Assembly (NCBI GenBank): GCA_028023455.1
Contig: JAQFVV010000056.1
Coordinates: 4,053,717-4,117,716, forward strand
DNA length: 64,000 bases
Source of the DNA: Epiperipatus broadwayi
Lineage: Eukaryota; Onychophora; Udeonychophora; Euonychophora; Peripatidae
Direction of reading: 5' to 3'
Program-made: the position numbers and the translations under genes
Part shown: one piece after another, positions 1 through 12,100 of the stretch
Position numbering within the stretch: the first letter of the stretch is position 1
How the letters are laid out: each line of letters begins with the position of its first letter
Notes under the pieces: model-generated
The model's database searches: none
The model's input: only the letters and a program-made list of their open reading frames with translations
Told to the model about the DNA's origin: nothing

Positions 1-1960
1 AAGGCTTTATTTTATTTAAATAAAAAATATTTCACTGGATTGTAGTTCAAAAGATCATGTAATAGTTTATCATTAGAAGTAATAGTTTGAGCATTAATCC
101 AAAAATTTTAACTCTCAAGATTATCATTCTAATCCAGAATTAATTTATATATTATATAATAACATTTGTAATATGTGCGCATATATGTTAAGATATCATA
201 TCTATGATTAAAGACCTAGCTTTTGGAAGTTAATGGTGAAAAGATTTAGAGTGATGATTTATATGTTGAGATTAACTTAGATCTTTAGTTATAAATCTAT
301 GTAATATGTGATGAACAAAATCAAGCAAGTCATATAGATGTTAAATTGTTCTTATATTAAGAAAGTATACAATTTGGCTATTTGATATCTTAATTATTCA
401 TGTGTTATAAGGTTAAGATATCTGAATGCTTTGCAGATATAATTTTCTGAAAATCCATGCATTTTTTCAAAGCTTATCGTTTAAGGTCTGTAATCATTGT
501 AAAGATTATATAAACATCACATGATCACCATTTCTTATGCTTGCTTATATCTGGCATCCATTTATTACTCTGGCTTGCACTGAGTGGCAATACATATGGA
601 GAATTTTGCCTATTAGAAAAATTATATATGAATATTACGTATGGAGAGTTTTGCCTGTTTGAAAGATTATATATGAATATTATTAACTAGATGGTATTAT
701 TAAAATGAGATATTGTAATTTCTAATATGAAATGCAGTATCCCTAATCTTTTTACATCTTGGGGAAAAATTATACAGAAGCTTTAATTAATTTGTGATGT
801 CTAAAAATAAAACAAAATATTATTGAAAAAGTATAATCAAAAATTCTTCATTTGAAATTGCATTGAGCTGTGATTGTATAACTAAAAACGAACAAAAATA
901 TCCAAGTACAAAGGATTATTACAAGTGGTAGAATAGTTTTAGATTAATTTTAAAAAAATATAATTAATAAATTGTTTTCGCTTCTCTAGAATTCACTTTT
1001 CTTGCCTATATTTAAGCAAAATCAATTTTCTAATTACACTTTTTTTTCCAATTTTTTTTTCTTTGCAAAAATAATTCACTTCTTTTGATTTTTTCTAAAC
1101 CTGTTTAATTATAAACTAATTTATTTAAAATGTGCAAAAATCCAATATAAGAAAAATATATTACTTATCATCTCCTTTATTTATTTTGGTTATTTAATAT
1201 AAATCTTTTTTAAAAATAAACATATTTCAAAAATTATTTTTCTAAAAATTAAAAAAATATACAAACATATGCATTTAATATTTTTTTATAAAAAAATATT
1301 TTAATGGTTTTAAATATTTGTGTATTTGTATTACATATTTGAAAATGAATTGTATGAGTTTATATTTTTTGTTTTTATTTTTTCTGGCAAATATTTTTAA
1401 ATATTGTAACCTTGAAAAAGTTTATATTAAATAATTGTATATCAATGAGGAAATAATATATAATATATTTTGTTCATATTAAATTTATGTTATTTTTATA
1501 TGAATTAGTTCAGTAATAAAGCAAGTTTAGGAAAAGATAAAAGAATTACTTGCATATTACTAATTTAATTTCCAAAACCAATATTTTCTCTTAATTCATG
1601 TTTAATCTATAATAAAACTGAGTTAGACAGTGACTCTTGGGACATTTAGGAAGTTTTTAATTAATTTTAGCTTAGAAAGGGTTTTTTTTTCTGTTGAAAA
1701 AAATAGATATAGGAATTGTTATCATTTTTTAAAAAGTTATGTATAAGTTTGGAAAAAAAGGCACATTTTTTATGATTTTTAAATAATGTAAAAAAGTTAC
1801 AAAAGATAAATTATTGCATAAAATATAACAAAGTGTTTCAATTTCTTCATTATTCTCATTTATATCATGATCTTAATTATTTTTTAAATTAATATTATAA
1901 CAGTTCACCATTTTATAAAATAATATATTAAGTCAAATAATTTTTTACTTTTGGGAAATA
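1..1960. other. AT-rich spacer, no gene seen
   Basis: I see no supportable coding region, RNA gene or conserved element here. The stretch is dominated by A/T runs. The one local structure is a two-copy direct repeat of about 46 bp near 594-685, in which both copies carry TATGGAGA then TTTTGCCT and then TTATATATGAATATTA. It is probably intergenic or intronic sequence. Confidence 0.6.
594..685. repeat. Short tandem duplication, period about 46 bp
   Basis: Two adjacent near-identical copies of a unit beginning TATGGAGA(A/G)TTTTGCCT and ending TATATGAATATTA. A simple local duplication with no coding potential. Confidence 0.7.
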
Positions 1961-1968
1961 TATATATT

Positions 1969-2309
1969 CTAGCACATGTGCGGCACAACTGTTCCCAAAA
2001 GCTATAAAGTGTTATTATAAAATAGATAACTAAAAACAAACGAGCTGAGTGCTTTCAAAGGATCTTGCCTTCATAATCATAGCTTGCTACTATGTTTAAT
2101 GATATGGAAACATGCTAATTCCATTTCTTTGATAAATGCTTGAAGAAATGGAATCAGCATATTTGCATATCATTAAACATAGTAGCAAGCTACGATTATG
2201 AAGGCAAGATCCTTTGAAAGTGCTCAGCTCGTTTGTTTTTAGTTATCTATTTTATAATAACACATTATAGCTTTTGGGAACAGTTGTGCCACACACACAC
2301 ACGTGCTAA
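1969..2309. mobile_element. Foldback (MITE-like) element with about 160-bp inverted arms
   Basis: Left arm about 1970-2130 and right arm about 2143-2308 are near-perfect inverted copies separated by only about 12 nt, so the whole element can fold into one long hairpin. Shared blocks include AACTGTTCCCAAAAGCTATA, ATAGATAACTAAAAACAAAC and CATAGTAGCAAGCT, read on opposite strands in the two arms. The outer ends are TAGCAC and GTGCTA, inside AT-rich flanks. There is no reading frame inside. This is the architecture of a non-autonomous foldback transposon or of two head-to-head repeat copies. No clear target duplication could be fixed because the flanks are TA-rich. Confidence 0.85.
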
Positions 2310-4050
2310 AATAATATATTCTATATTGTGCTTTAGAATTTTTTATGTCAATGTTTCTAGTGTAGGGATGTTATATTGAACATATCAGAATGTTATTTCA
2401 TTGGCTTAAATCTCTTTTCAATTATTATTATGCCCTAACCTACCATGCCAAAAATGTCCTATATTAAAATTAGTCAAAATATTGAAACATTGATATTCAG
2501 CATTAATAATCAAAACATTGTCTTTATTGTTTTGATTTTTTTATACTATATTACAATGGTATTTTTATTTTATATCTCACCCTTTTTTGCTTTCATAAAA
2601 CATTTTGCTTAAACTCTGGAACTAAACAATTTTCTTTAAAAAGAAAATATCCACATACAGATCTATGAGAAGCAACAGTTATTACCAAATAAGTAGAGAG
2701 AGGATAAATTCATTTCATTTTCAGATAAACTCTGCTATTCATTCTTTATTTGAACACATTTGTTTTCATTAATTATTCTAGAATACCTTTAATTTTATTT
2801 GTATGATCTCTACTTGCTTTAACAGTATTTATTTTAAATTCATTATATAATAACTTTATATATGATGCAAGAAGAAAATTTAAGGTATTTTAAGTTTTAA
2901 AAAAGTCTCTTCATAATTTTTTTTGGATAAATTAAAAATAAACAAAGATACAGTACTAAGAGCAGTAAAATAGAAATATGACTTTCTTATGGAATCAGTT
3001 TTTTTGGTAAAATACTGAAAATATAATCCCAATTATATATATAAGATGACCCAGCCTATATAAAGGCCTTTTTTTAATTGGTTGTTTTAACAATTTTTTT
3101 TAAAGATTTAATGTAAATTAGACAAAAGGTTTTAATATTATATAAATAAAAGTGAGAATAAATAATACCTTTTTTTAATTGATTGCTTTGACAAGATTTT
3201 TTTATGTTTTAATGTAAATTAAACAAAACATTTTAATATTATATAAATAAATGTGAGAAATGAAAGGCTATTATTTTTATTGGTAATTTTTTGAATTAGT
3301 TGCTTTAACAAATGTTTTTTGATTTGCAGAGTTACTTGCTTTGGATAAAATGCTCATAATCAAATTAAGCCTCTAAATTTAAATTTTAAATTTTAAATAT
3401 ACCTGTAATATTTGACATGTGAATTTGACAGCATTTTGGACAACTATTAATGGTGGAAATAAAATGAACTATGACTTCAATTACCAGATAAGCAAAACTA
3501 TATATAAATACAATACTATAGCATCTATTTTGTCTCCTCAATAAATGTCACATTTAAAACATGAATTCACCTACTGTAATCACACTTTCTTTAGAATTTA
3601 AATATTCATTTCTGTAATGTAGTAAATAGCCTATGTACACATTTTTTCCTGAACATTTTTATTAATGGTGGAATTACATCTTTTGCATTAAATATGCATC
3701 ATAATAAAAATTATCTATTATTAAATATAAAGGGTGGGATTACTTCCTTTGCATAAAATGCTTGTAATATAAATTAGGTTTTAGTTAGATATAGTTATTT
3801 ATTAATTTTTTTATGCTGTCATATTAATAATTTTTGTAATTTTAAAGTCAGCTATTTAAAAAAGTAATTTGTTAAAGCAACTAATTAAACAGCATTGTGG
3901 ACAGTCATTCAGATAACAAACAAACTAGGGATTTTACATGAGAAATTCAAAAGAGAAATAATCTTATGTACTATATCAAATTTTATTTTTTGTATGGATT
4001 GTGTTAAATTTGGAATTCTCATATTTTTTTAAATTTTTTATTTATTATTT
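2310..4050. other. AT-rich spacer with a 101-bp tandem duplication
   Basis: No gene is visible. Around 3060-3250 a unit containing CCTTTTTTTAATTG, TTAATGTAAATTA and TTTAATATTATATAAATAAA occurs twice with a 101-bp period. A 20-nt block at about 3293-3312 (TTAGTTGCTTTAACAAAT) recurs inverted at about 3866-3888. These look like local duplications in neutral DNA. Confidence 0.5.
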
Positions 4051-4190
4051 ATTAATTCAGTATGAAATACATATATTGAAGATCATTTATTTTTTTCTCA
4101 TGAATGTGGTCATCTGTATTAGTTATATAAGATAGAATGTATGACTGAGAAAAGCTTGAAATCCTGTGTTCAAATCTTATCTAATTTATT
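4050..4190 (+). repeat. Degenerate family A repeat: ribozyme 3' half plus A/B-box-like motifs
   Basis: The block AGTATGAAATACATATATTG at 4063-4082 matches the 3' half of the family A hammerhead (AGCATGAAATACGTATATTG at 6.4 kb). About 50-80 nt downstream, AAGATAGAATG and TGTTCAAATC resemble the A- and B-box-like motifs found in the same place in family A. The CTGATGA half is no longer recognisable. It is best read as an old dispersed copy of the family seen at 6.2-7.6 kb. Confidence 0.45.
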
Positions 4191-4389
4191 AAATAATTGT
4201 TAAAAAATAATCATTTCTGAAATAATTTTTTGTGTGTTATTGTCTTTATTCCTGCAGCTATCTATTACATGAATTCATAGTGTCATAGCATGGTTTTTTA
4301 AAAAAATTGTAGCTTATTCCAATAAGACTATTTAAATTAGGATAGATTACGCATATGTATTTATATTTCCTCTTGTTCACATTCACAAT

Positions 4390-4960
4390 TGCTATGGTCT
4401 TTGCAATCTTAAACTAGCTCTCAAACAATAATCATTAAAATATATATGTGAAGGCTATATATTTGCACTTGCACTTCCAGATGGTGCAAATTCAAGACCA
4501 CTTTTAAAGTCTGTTCACTGCAGTTTATTTGTACAGATTAAAAATTAGTTTATAGTTGGCTTGTATACTCATGGAATCATATATCTAGAACATTGTTGGT
4601 GATAAAGATATATCAGAATTCTAGTCTTTTTTATTATGATAGATACTTTACCACTTAAATATATGCATGCAGATGATTGTTTTGTATGATTTAAGTTTGG
4701 GAGTGTCTAGATAATTAGTCTACATCTTGATATTAAACTTTTTTTGGATACCATCACAAGGGATTACTGTTGATCATTTATGTTTAATGCTGGTCATGTA
4801 ACTTATAATTGTTTACATTACTTGTATTATTCTATGCTGATGTTCTCATGCTCATTTTTTATTTGTTGATTACCATTCATTGACAATGTTAATTGAGGTG
4901 ATTGTGACCATTCAGAGGGAATTATGATGATTTGCCATCTCCCTGTATTACCCCTATCTA
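4390..4960 (+). repeat. Partial third copy of the 55 kb / 58 kb repeat family
   Basis: This segment aligns in order with 55.26-55.65 kb (same strand) and with 58.6-59.1 kb (opposite strand). Shared landmarks are the TTTAAAGTC...TTCACTGCA block, TTTATAGTTGGC, a GATGATTGTTTTGTAT-like block, TTTAAGTTTGG and a TAGATAATTAG block, then TAATGCTG and CTCATGCTCAT. The other two copies form the arms of the large inverted duplication, so this is a dispersed repeat family and not a unique segmental event. No coding potential is recognised. It ends against the family C inverted pair at about 4964. Confidence 0.65.
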
Positions 4961-4963
4961 CAA

Positions 4964-5425
4964 GTGAATACAACATGCAATACAGAGAGCATACCAATAG
5001 CTCAAAAAAGCTCTTTATTCCAAATACTCTTACCCCCAGACCAATTGGTTTCAAGCATACAATTTTATAATTTTACTGTTACGGCTTTGGCTATGCTGAG
5101 GTTATTATATGGTAGATCTGAATTTAGTTCAGATCCATATAACTATTTAAGTTAGATTGGATTTAAAAACATTTTTATGTCCGAAAACTTCAGAGTTTCT
5201 ACTTAAATCGTGCATATAAAATAAGTGCTGGATTTTGAGTTAATATTTTAGATCTAGTGTCTGAATATTCTAGCTTCTCACTGAGGTGAGCCATATGAAA
5301 CGAATTTGTCTGGGAGTAAGATTATTTCGGATAGAGATTTTAAATATTTTCTCTTACTGCACTTATCAATTAAGAGCTTGTTTGAGCTATTGGCACGCTC
5401 TCTGCATTACACTTTTGTAAATACA
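4964..5425. repeat. Head-to-head pair of family C (hammerhead-bearing) repeats
   Basis: Two inverted copies of the repeat also found at 18.3-19.5 kb and 53.6 kb. The left copy (minus) carries GAGAGCATACCAATAGCTC near 4984. The right copy (plus) ends with the inverse near 5390-5408. Both carry a hammerhead 3' core, GAAACCAATTGGTC followed by TGGGGG on the minus strand near 5030-5060, and GAAAC...GTCTGGGAG on the plus strand near 5297-5315. The left copy has lost CTGATGA. The right copy has CTGAGGTGA. Between them lie TTTAGATCTAG and the other internal landmarks of the family. Nothing in it encodes protein. Confidence 0.8.
5274..5316 (+). ncRNA. Degenerate hammerhead ribozyme, family C
   Basis: Helix I strands CTTCTCA and TGGGAG pair with G-U wobbles. 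The core reads CTGAGGTGA in place of CTGATGA, and GAAAC is kept. Helix III can form from ACGA/TTGT before the GTC cleavage triplet. Helix II (GAGC with its partner) is disrupted. The altered core positions after CTGA make self-cleavage doubtful. It is annotated because the register matches the better-preserved members at 18.9 kb and 53.7 kb. Confidence 0.5.
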
Positions 5426-6240
5426 AGCTTATAAAAGCAATGTCACACTATATATGACTTGCTTTATTGATAATTATGATTACAACATATATATTTTAAT
5501 ATGACTTAATTAAATATAATGCATTCCAAATTTGCATTACACTCTTTAACATAATAATAATGATAAAATTAGTTATTGTTAGTTATTATTATAAAATAAT
5601 TACATTAGAGGTTAATTGTAATTTTTTTTTTTCATTTTTTATTCTTTTCCCCCCCAAATAATTATAATTATAGAATATATAAATAATGATATGTATAAAA
5701 GCACAGAAAGGAGTCATCTATGATAATTATTAAATGATAAATTGTGTCACATCTTTCTTCTAACATTAACGTAAAATTTTTCATAATTATTAATATATTT
5801 CATCAATGAAGTATGATACTCAAACACATTATTTATTTCTTCTCACAAACAATTTTTTCTCAAAAATATGCAGTCATATATATATATTGTTTTCAACAGT
5901 ATTAAAATTAAATAATATTCAACTCACAATAGACAACCTGGAGGCTTAAGTAAAATGGCTTCTTTGTGAATTACTTTCAGCTTTGAATCCCAACTGTCAT
6001 TGATAAAGGTGAAAACTAGAAACCAATTTAGGAGTAGGGATCTAACTGCGTTATCATCTGAATAATCACTGATTACTTCATCTTCCTATAGATGGTACTG
6101 AAGTATGGAGCTGCTCTTGTTATATCAAATATTGTATAAGCTAAACAATTAAGTGATGAATGTTTAATATTTCAAATATATTTGACTTTTATTAAGGGAA
6201 TATGCATACAAATATATTTACAATTTAATGTATTAATATA
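5425..6240. other. AT-rich spacer, no gene seen
   Basis: Low-complexity A/T sequence with short poly-T and one C-run near 5649. No reading frame or RNA gene is supportable. Confidence 0.55.
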
Positions 6241-6301
6241 TAATTTTTTTTACAGTACAGGTTTTTTCATACCTGCACTTCAATATGTAATAAATATATA
6301 G

Positions 6302-6352
6302 GGGGTTTGAACTCAGGCTTTTACATGACCCTCAACTATCCATGCTATCTCA
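6302..6352 (-). promoter_or_regulatory. Pol III A/B-box-like pair in family A left copy
   Basis: On the minus strand TATGAGATAGCATGG resembles an A box. About 30 nt further, GAGTTCAAACC is close to the B-box consensus GGTTCRANNCC. The spacing matches a tRNA-type internal promoter. The same pair occurs at equivalent positions in the direct units (for example 7207-7258), about 100 nt 3' of the ribozyme and on the same strand. No convincing tRNA cloverleaf is left. Confidence 0.5.
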
Positions 6353-6392
6353 TACTGCTGACATCTTGATCACACATGTTGAATAGATAAAT

Positions 6393-6443
6393 AATCACCA
6401 ATATACGTATTTCATGCTAAACCAGCACTCATCAGTTGGTCCA
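6393..6443 (-). ncRNA. Hammerhead ribozyme, family A, intact core
   Basis: Read on the minus strand: helix I 5' strand ACCAA, core CTGATGA, helix II GTGCT/AGCAT around a GGTTT loop, core GAAA, helix III ATA/TAT around a 2-nt loop, then A at the cleavage site and helix I 3' strand TTGGT. Every invariant core position is present and all three helices close, including a perfect ACCAA/TTGGT helix I. The very short helix III and open helix I mark it as type I, as known for ribozymes in Penelope elements and retrozymes. Predicted cleavage falls just 5' of TTGGT, between 6402 and 6401. Activity is not tested here. Confidence 0.85.
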
Positions 6444-6631
6444 GATTATCATCTCCATACATATATACAATCAATGCTCAGCTTATATTAAGATAGCCAA
6501 TCTTCATACTTTAATGGATGGCTAAAGAGTTATGGGGTGGAGTGGATTGAAGCCTGTTCATAAAAGTATGAAGATTGGCTATCTTAATATAAGCTGAGCA
6601 TTAATTGTTTATATGTGTGGAGATGATAATC

Positions 6632-6681
6632 TGGACCAACTGATGTGTTCTGGTTTAGCAGAAAATATGTATATTGGTGAT
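6632..6681 (+). ncRNA. Degenerate hammerhead, family A unit 1
   Basis: Same register as the intact copies: ACCAA, then CTGATGT (A9 changed), a disrupted helix II (GTTCT with AGCAG), GAAAAT and TATTGGTGATT. Helix I ACCAA/TTGGT is still perfect. The A9 change and the weakened helix II suggest it is inactive. Confidence 0.55.
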
Positions 6682-7115
6682 TATTTATCTTTTCAATATG
6701 TGTGTGTGTGATCAAGTGTGTCAGAAGTATGAGATAGTATGGATAGTTGAGGGTTGTGGAAAAGTCTGACTTCAAATCTCATATATTACATATTGAAGTG
6801 CAGGTATAAAAAACCCTGTACTGTAAAAAAAAATATATTAATATATAGTGCTGTAAGATCTGCAACTATCATATATGTATGTAAATGTATTATTTCCTTA
6901 CATGAGGGATCAGAGTGATTTATGGTCAACATGGGTAGGATGAGAAGGCTGGCACCAATGAGGGTTTTGATCATTCCTTCATCAGATTTTCAATAAAATG
7001 GATGGCTGAAGAGTTATGGGGCAGAGTGGATTGATGCATGTTCATTAAAGTATGAAGATTGGCTATCTTAATGTAAGCTGAGCATTGATTGTATATATGT
7101 GTGGAGATGATAATC

Positions 7116-7165
7116 TGGACCAACTGATGAGTGCTGGTTTAGCACAAAATACATATATTGGTGAT
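7116..7165 (+). ncRNA. Hammerhead ribozyme, family A unit 2, near-intact
   Basis: Plus strand: ACCAA, CTGATGA (7124-7130), helix II GTGCT/AGCAC (7131-7135 with 7141-7145), then AAAA where GAAA is expected, helix III ATA/TAT with a CA loop, A at the cleavage site and TTGGTGATT. The only core departure is G12 to A at 7146. The unit-1 inverted copy keeps GAAA, so the intact ancestor is clear. Confidence 0.7.
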
Positions 7166-7593
7166 TATTTATCTGTTCAATGTGTGTGTGATGAAGTGTG
7201 TCAGTAGTATGAGATAGGATGGATAGTTGAGGGTCATGTGAAAGCCTGAGTTCAGCCCCCCTATATATTACTTATTGAAGTGCAAAAGCCTGTACTGTAG
7301 AAAATTTTTTATATATTAAAATATTGTGCTGTAAGGTCTGTCCAACCCTCATATGTGTATGTAAATGGATTATGTCTGTACATGAGGAGTCAGAGTAACT
7401 TATGGTAAGCATGATTAGAATGATAAGGTCAGCACCAATGAGAGATTTGAGTGTTCTATCCTCATATTTTCAATGAAATGGATGTCTGAAGAGTTATGGA
7501 GTGGAGTGGATTGAAGCCTCTTCATTAAAGTATGAAGATTGACTTTTTTATATAACCAGAGCATTGATTGTATATATGTGTGGAGGTGATAAT

Positions 7594-7625
7594 TTGGATC
7601 AACTTAAGAGTGCTGGCTTAGCATG

Positions 7626-7632
<7 letters not shown>
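7594..7632 (+). ncRNA. Truncated hammerhead remnant, family A unit 3
   Basis: ATCAACTTAAGAGTGCT and AGCATGAAATATATA follow the family A register, with a mutated first core (CTTAAGA) and an intact GAAAT. The sequence then runs into (TA)n, so the 3' arm of helix I is lost. Confidence 0.4.
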
Positions 7633-7667
<35 letters not shown>

Positions 7668-7687
7668 TATATATATATATATATATA
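7628..7687. repeat. (TA)n microsatellite
   Basis: Nearly pure TA dinucleotide tract with one GC interruption, ending family A unit 3. Another long tract lies at about 7924-8000 with a short interruption. Confidence 0.9.
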
Positions 7688-7923
7688 AACATTACAAGCA
7701 TAAAGCAATTAACTTATTTAAGAGTTCTTTTAATATTAAGGGTGGATGGGAAGTGAATGGATTTGTGGGTAGTTTTTAATAGTATATATAATGTGTGTTT
7801 TTTTTTTTTTATTATTTCTTTACACTTGAGAAGTCTGCTTGTAGCAGTGAAACCTTAGGTTGTGTTTTAATATTATTTTTATTCTGGTCTGGTTTAATTT
7901 TAGATTTGGGGTAGTTTTGATTT

Positions 7924-7956
7924 GATATATATATATATATATATGCATAAATATAG

Positions 7957-8000
<44 letters not shown>
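7924..8000. repeat. (TA)n microsatellite
   Basis: TA repeat in two blocks split by a short GCATAAATATAGT segment. Confidence 0.9.
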
Positions 8001-8002
<2 letters not shown>

Positions 8003-8790
8003 CTTATTTATCTTTCAACATGTGTGTGATCAAGTGTGTCAGCTGTATAAGATATCAGGGATAGTTAATGTAATGTATTCAAAATGTGATGTAGATAATT
8101 AGTATTTGTATTGTGAAACATAAATTTTTGTTGTATATAATAATTCTAAAAAAATTATTTATATTTGTTGAATAATATAATTTTTTTAAAGAAATGCTAC
8201 TGGAAATCACATAATCAGTAAATATAGAGGATTACTATGAATACACTGGCACCAATGACAAAATCTTATAAATAGAACTAAATAATTTGAACTCATTATT
8301 TTTTTTGTTTTTGCTTTAAATGGAAAGACATATAAATTTCTTTATATGATTTTGGTTTTATTTACTTTAAAAGTATATAATTAACTAAACAAAATGGAGA
8401 GGACCAGACAACATTATCAATAAAATTTTATGGGAAAATGACAATTTATTATGAAATGAAAACAATCACCAATATTGCTTCATTATGTCATGAACCATCA
8501 GAATATTTTTATCTTTTAAAATCAATGTTATGTATATTTTAAAGATGAATACAAGCACCAGAAGATGTACAAGAGTCATATATACCTGCCTATTTAATTT
8601 TATTAGATCGATTGATCTTTTTTTTTTTTAAAGATATGAATCAGTTTAATTTCTCATCATATCATCTTGGATAAAGCTAGCACCTATTCATTCATAATAT
8701 TTTGAAAGAACATTTGTTCATGAAAGGATATCTTTTTATATCATCATTAATATAAATTAGTACGTATGTGTATAATGTCATACAAACTAA

Positions 8791-8891
<101 letters not shown>

Positions 8892-9122
8892 AAACTTCAG
8901 AATTGACAAAATGTACTTTGAATTTAAAAGTTCTTACAAATATATATCTTTTCTGGAACATAGACATACTATTGGCTTATACTTTGAAATAGACATCAGA
9001 ACTGTGATGCTATCCTAGAAATATAGTACTTTAAAAAAAACTTCCATTCAGGTTGTTTATTTAAATTTGTCATTGTTATATATATATAAATATAAATAAA
9101 ATGTAACCATACAAATTTATTT

Positions 9123-9159
<37 letters not shown>

Positions 9160-9160
<1 letters not shown>

Positions 9161-12100
9161 GCCCTTTTGTATGGGTCTCCATAAATTGTTGTATCAATTT
9201 ATTAAAAAAATTTTAAAATTAAGATATATTTAGCTATATGATGTTGATTTTATTTATAATAATCTTTCAAAAGTTTAATTAAAGTAATCTATGAATATTT
9301 GATATGTGAAATTGTGCTAATGTTTGAGAGAGACGTTTCAATAAAAAAAAAATGATAATATTATATGGTTGGGAAAACTGGCCATGATTAATACTGCATT
9401 AATAAGTTTAGTAAATAAATGTTTAAAGCTAAAAGTTTAAAAAAGACAAGTTAAAATTAGATGCATATATTTATTGTTGATAAAGATTAATATTTAGTAA
9501 GTGAATATAAATATTTTAATTATTAATAGTATATAATAGAAGATTAATATTTGATTTTAATAATATCGAATTATTATTTTAAAGTTGTTATAATATATTA
9601 TTTATTTTAAAAATATTTATTTTTAAAATTAAATTGTTAGTTTATTTTTAGATAATTACAAGCGTTTGTATCTGTGTTGTAAAACAGATGATAGATAGAC
9701 ATATGTACACACATGCTTGTAAGTTTTTTTTAGTAAAGTTGCAAAACTGTTCTAAAATTCTATTATAAAATTTATAAATATTATATTGGCTATCACGAGA
9801 TAAAAATAAAGATAATTAATGTGAAATATTAAATCTGATTTTTAAAATACTGCTTAAAAAACATAACGAATAAAAATAGGCTTAGTTTGTTTAGAAAAAT
9901 AGTCTTATAAAAGTTAAAAGTGAAATAAAGTAAAACATATATTTTAAAAAATGTTTAAGGGATTTAAATAAATGATAAAGATTAATTTAAGAATTTAATA
10001 ATGTAATAAATAATAAATATTAAATAAGTCATTATTTATTTTTAATTCTGTATTGTTGGTAAAATATGTAAATAGGCTAGCAAGGTGATTGTTTAATTTA
10101 CCAATCAAGTGGGGAATTTATTCCGGTATAAAACTAAGGTTCAATTGTTCGGAGGGGGATTATGATTGTGATTTCTTTTAAGTGAAGTGTGCTATTAGAT
10201 ATAGCTAAGTAAAAATTATAGACGCTCTCGTAATCGTTTTAAAATTATAAGAGAGTAGTTTTAAATAAATTATAAAAGTTTTACCGTTAAATATGCAGTG
10301 CTAATTTATTTATAATTCCCTATTGATCGTCTCTATCGAAGCTCAATTTACTATCAAATAATCATGAAAACATCGTATAAGGATAAAATGTATTGGAGAC
10401 TTTATACTAAAAATATAACAAACGCTGGATTAACTAGGAGAATTACTAGTTGGATAAAAGTAATATATTGGACATTATATGAATTTAAAAGTTGATTATA
10501 ATTAATTTTTATAAACAAATATTTTAAAGAAAGAGAAATACTTCTTTATGAAGAAAGTATTTTTAAATTATAAATTTAAGTATATATCTTGGTAAAGATA
10601 TGGTAATTAATAATAATTGCATAAGTATTTGCCTTGTTAAGTCTTTGTGGTTTAAAAGACTAGATTTCGATAGTTTTAAAAGGCAAATAAATCGGAAATT
10701 TAATTGGTAAAGAAATACCTGTAAATAAAATATTATTTAGTAAAGTCTGGACGCTGGTCGTACAGAAGAATTTAGAAATTAATCTTACATAAATATTTGT
10801 TAAGGAATGCGCAAATAAGTATACGTGGATATCCAAGTCAATTTATAATAATTAAATAAGAACATTATAAACTATTGATTAATCCTAGAAATAATAACTT
10901 TTAAATAATTTTTCTTTAAAGAAATGAATCCGGATCCTTTAGACTGTTTTAATTATTATTTTTGTTTCTTTATGGTGGAACTTATTTTATTTTATTTTTA
11001 AAAAAAGAACGTTTTTTCATTTATTTCATAAAAACTTTTAAAAACACGTGATGTACCGGAAAAGGAAGTAATGTTGGTAAAAGTTTGTGCCTAGGAAAAA
11101 AGAACAATTATGGGTGGAAAGAAGACACCGTTGGATTTTATGTAACATATTTTGTTTTTCTTAACTAACATAGATATTTAATTATTTATTGATCTATTAA
11201 AGATAAGAGAGGTACATTTTTTAAAAAAAAGTAACTAAATATTAATATAACACTTAATTTCATAAAGTTTATTTTTATATAATTATACAACACGTAATAT
11301 TTTAAAGAATAATTGTTGAGTATAAATGTGAAATTATTTTGTAAAACTATAATCCTGGAGGACATCGTGTGGCGGATTATAAATTGGAGTATCATTTATG
11401 GTAAAAATTATATAATAGTAATAATTTGATGTATTTTGCTTTGTTTTTTTTTTCTTTAGATCAACCAAATGTTATTTGATTGTTGAATGAATGTATAAAT
11501 AATTAAAGAATATACACGCATAATATTAGTAATAACAGTTTTATTTTAATATGCATACTTTAAATTTATGATATAAATTTATTACAACGTAATAAGAGAA
11601 ATCCAGAAATAATTATATGATTCTTTCGTGAATAAGTTTTAATGTTTCTGTTACAATATTAGGAATTTGATTTATTATATTAGTATGAGTTATTTATATT
11701 TCTTTTCAAGTTAGTAAGAGGTAAAAATATCTATATTTTATTTTATTAGATAAGTTAAATTAATTTTATATAGAAATTTATATTTTGATTGAAGGGTTTA
11801 TCGTATATAAATGATGAGGTATAAGAGAGTTTGGATAGTAATATTTTTTTTAAAAAAATTGGTGAGCTGTTACTGAAGTTAAATAAGGTTAAAAGGATAT
11901 TTGTAGATAGAATTTTATTAGGAAGGAATAGGAATAACAAGTAGAGAAGAGTAGTAGTTTAAATAGAAAAGAATCATAGAATTTTATTTTAATATAATAC
12001 TTTATAAAATTTGAAAGTTGTTGAATAATTTTAAATATTATTTTAAGAAAAGAACATATATGTATTGCATATTTTGGTAAGACATACATTATGAAATTAC

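Larger units (their letters stand above)
6242..7640. mobile_element. Family A array: one inverted and about 2.3 direct units, period about 480 bp
   Basis: A left inverted copy (about 6242-6512) faces a tandem array on the plus strand. The array anchor AATGGATG(G/T)CT(A/G)AAGAG starts at about 6513, 6997 and 7477, giving periods of 484 and 480. The third unit is cut off at about 7628 by a (TA)n tract. Each unit contains, in order, TATGAAGATTGGCTATCTTA, a hammerhead motif, a GTGTGTGTGTGA stretch, then A-box-like TGAGATAG(C/G)ATGG and B-box-like CCTGAGTTCA(A/G). There is no protein-coding potential. Tandem plus head-to-head arrangement with a self-cleaving ribozyme matches the retrozyme / Sm-alpha type of non-autonomous retroelement. 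That classification is inferred from architecture. Confidence 0.8.

Noticed and set aside
6960-7000. CTGATGA on the minus strand at about 6,980 in family A
   Set aside because: It is followed by AGGAATGATCAAAAC with no helix II pairing, and the motif is not conserved in the next unit; not a ribozyme.
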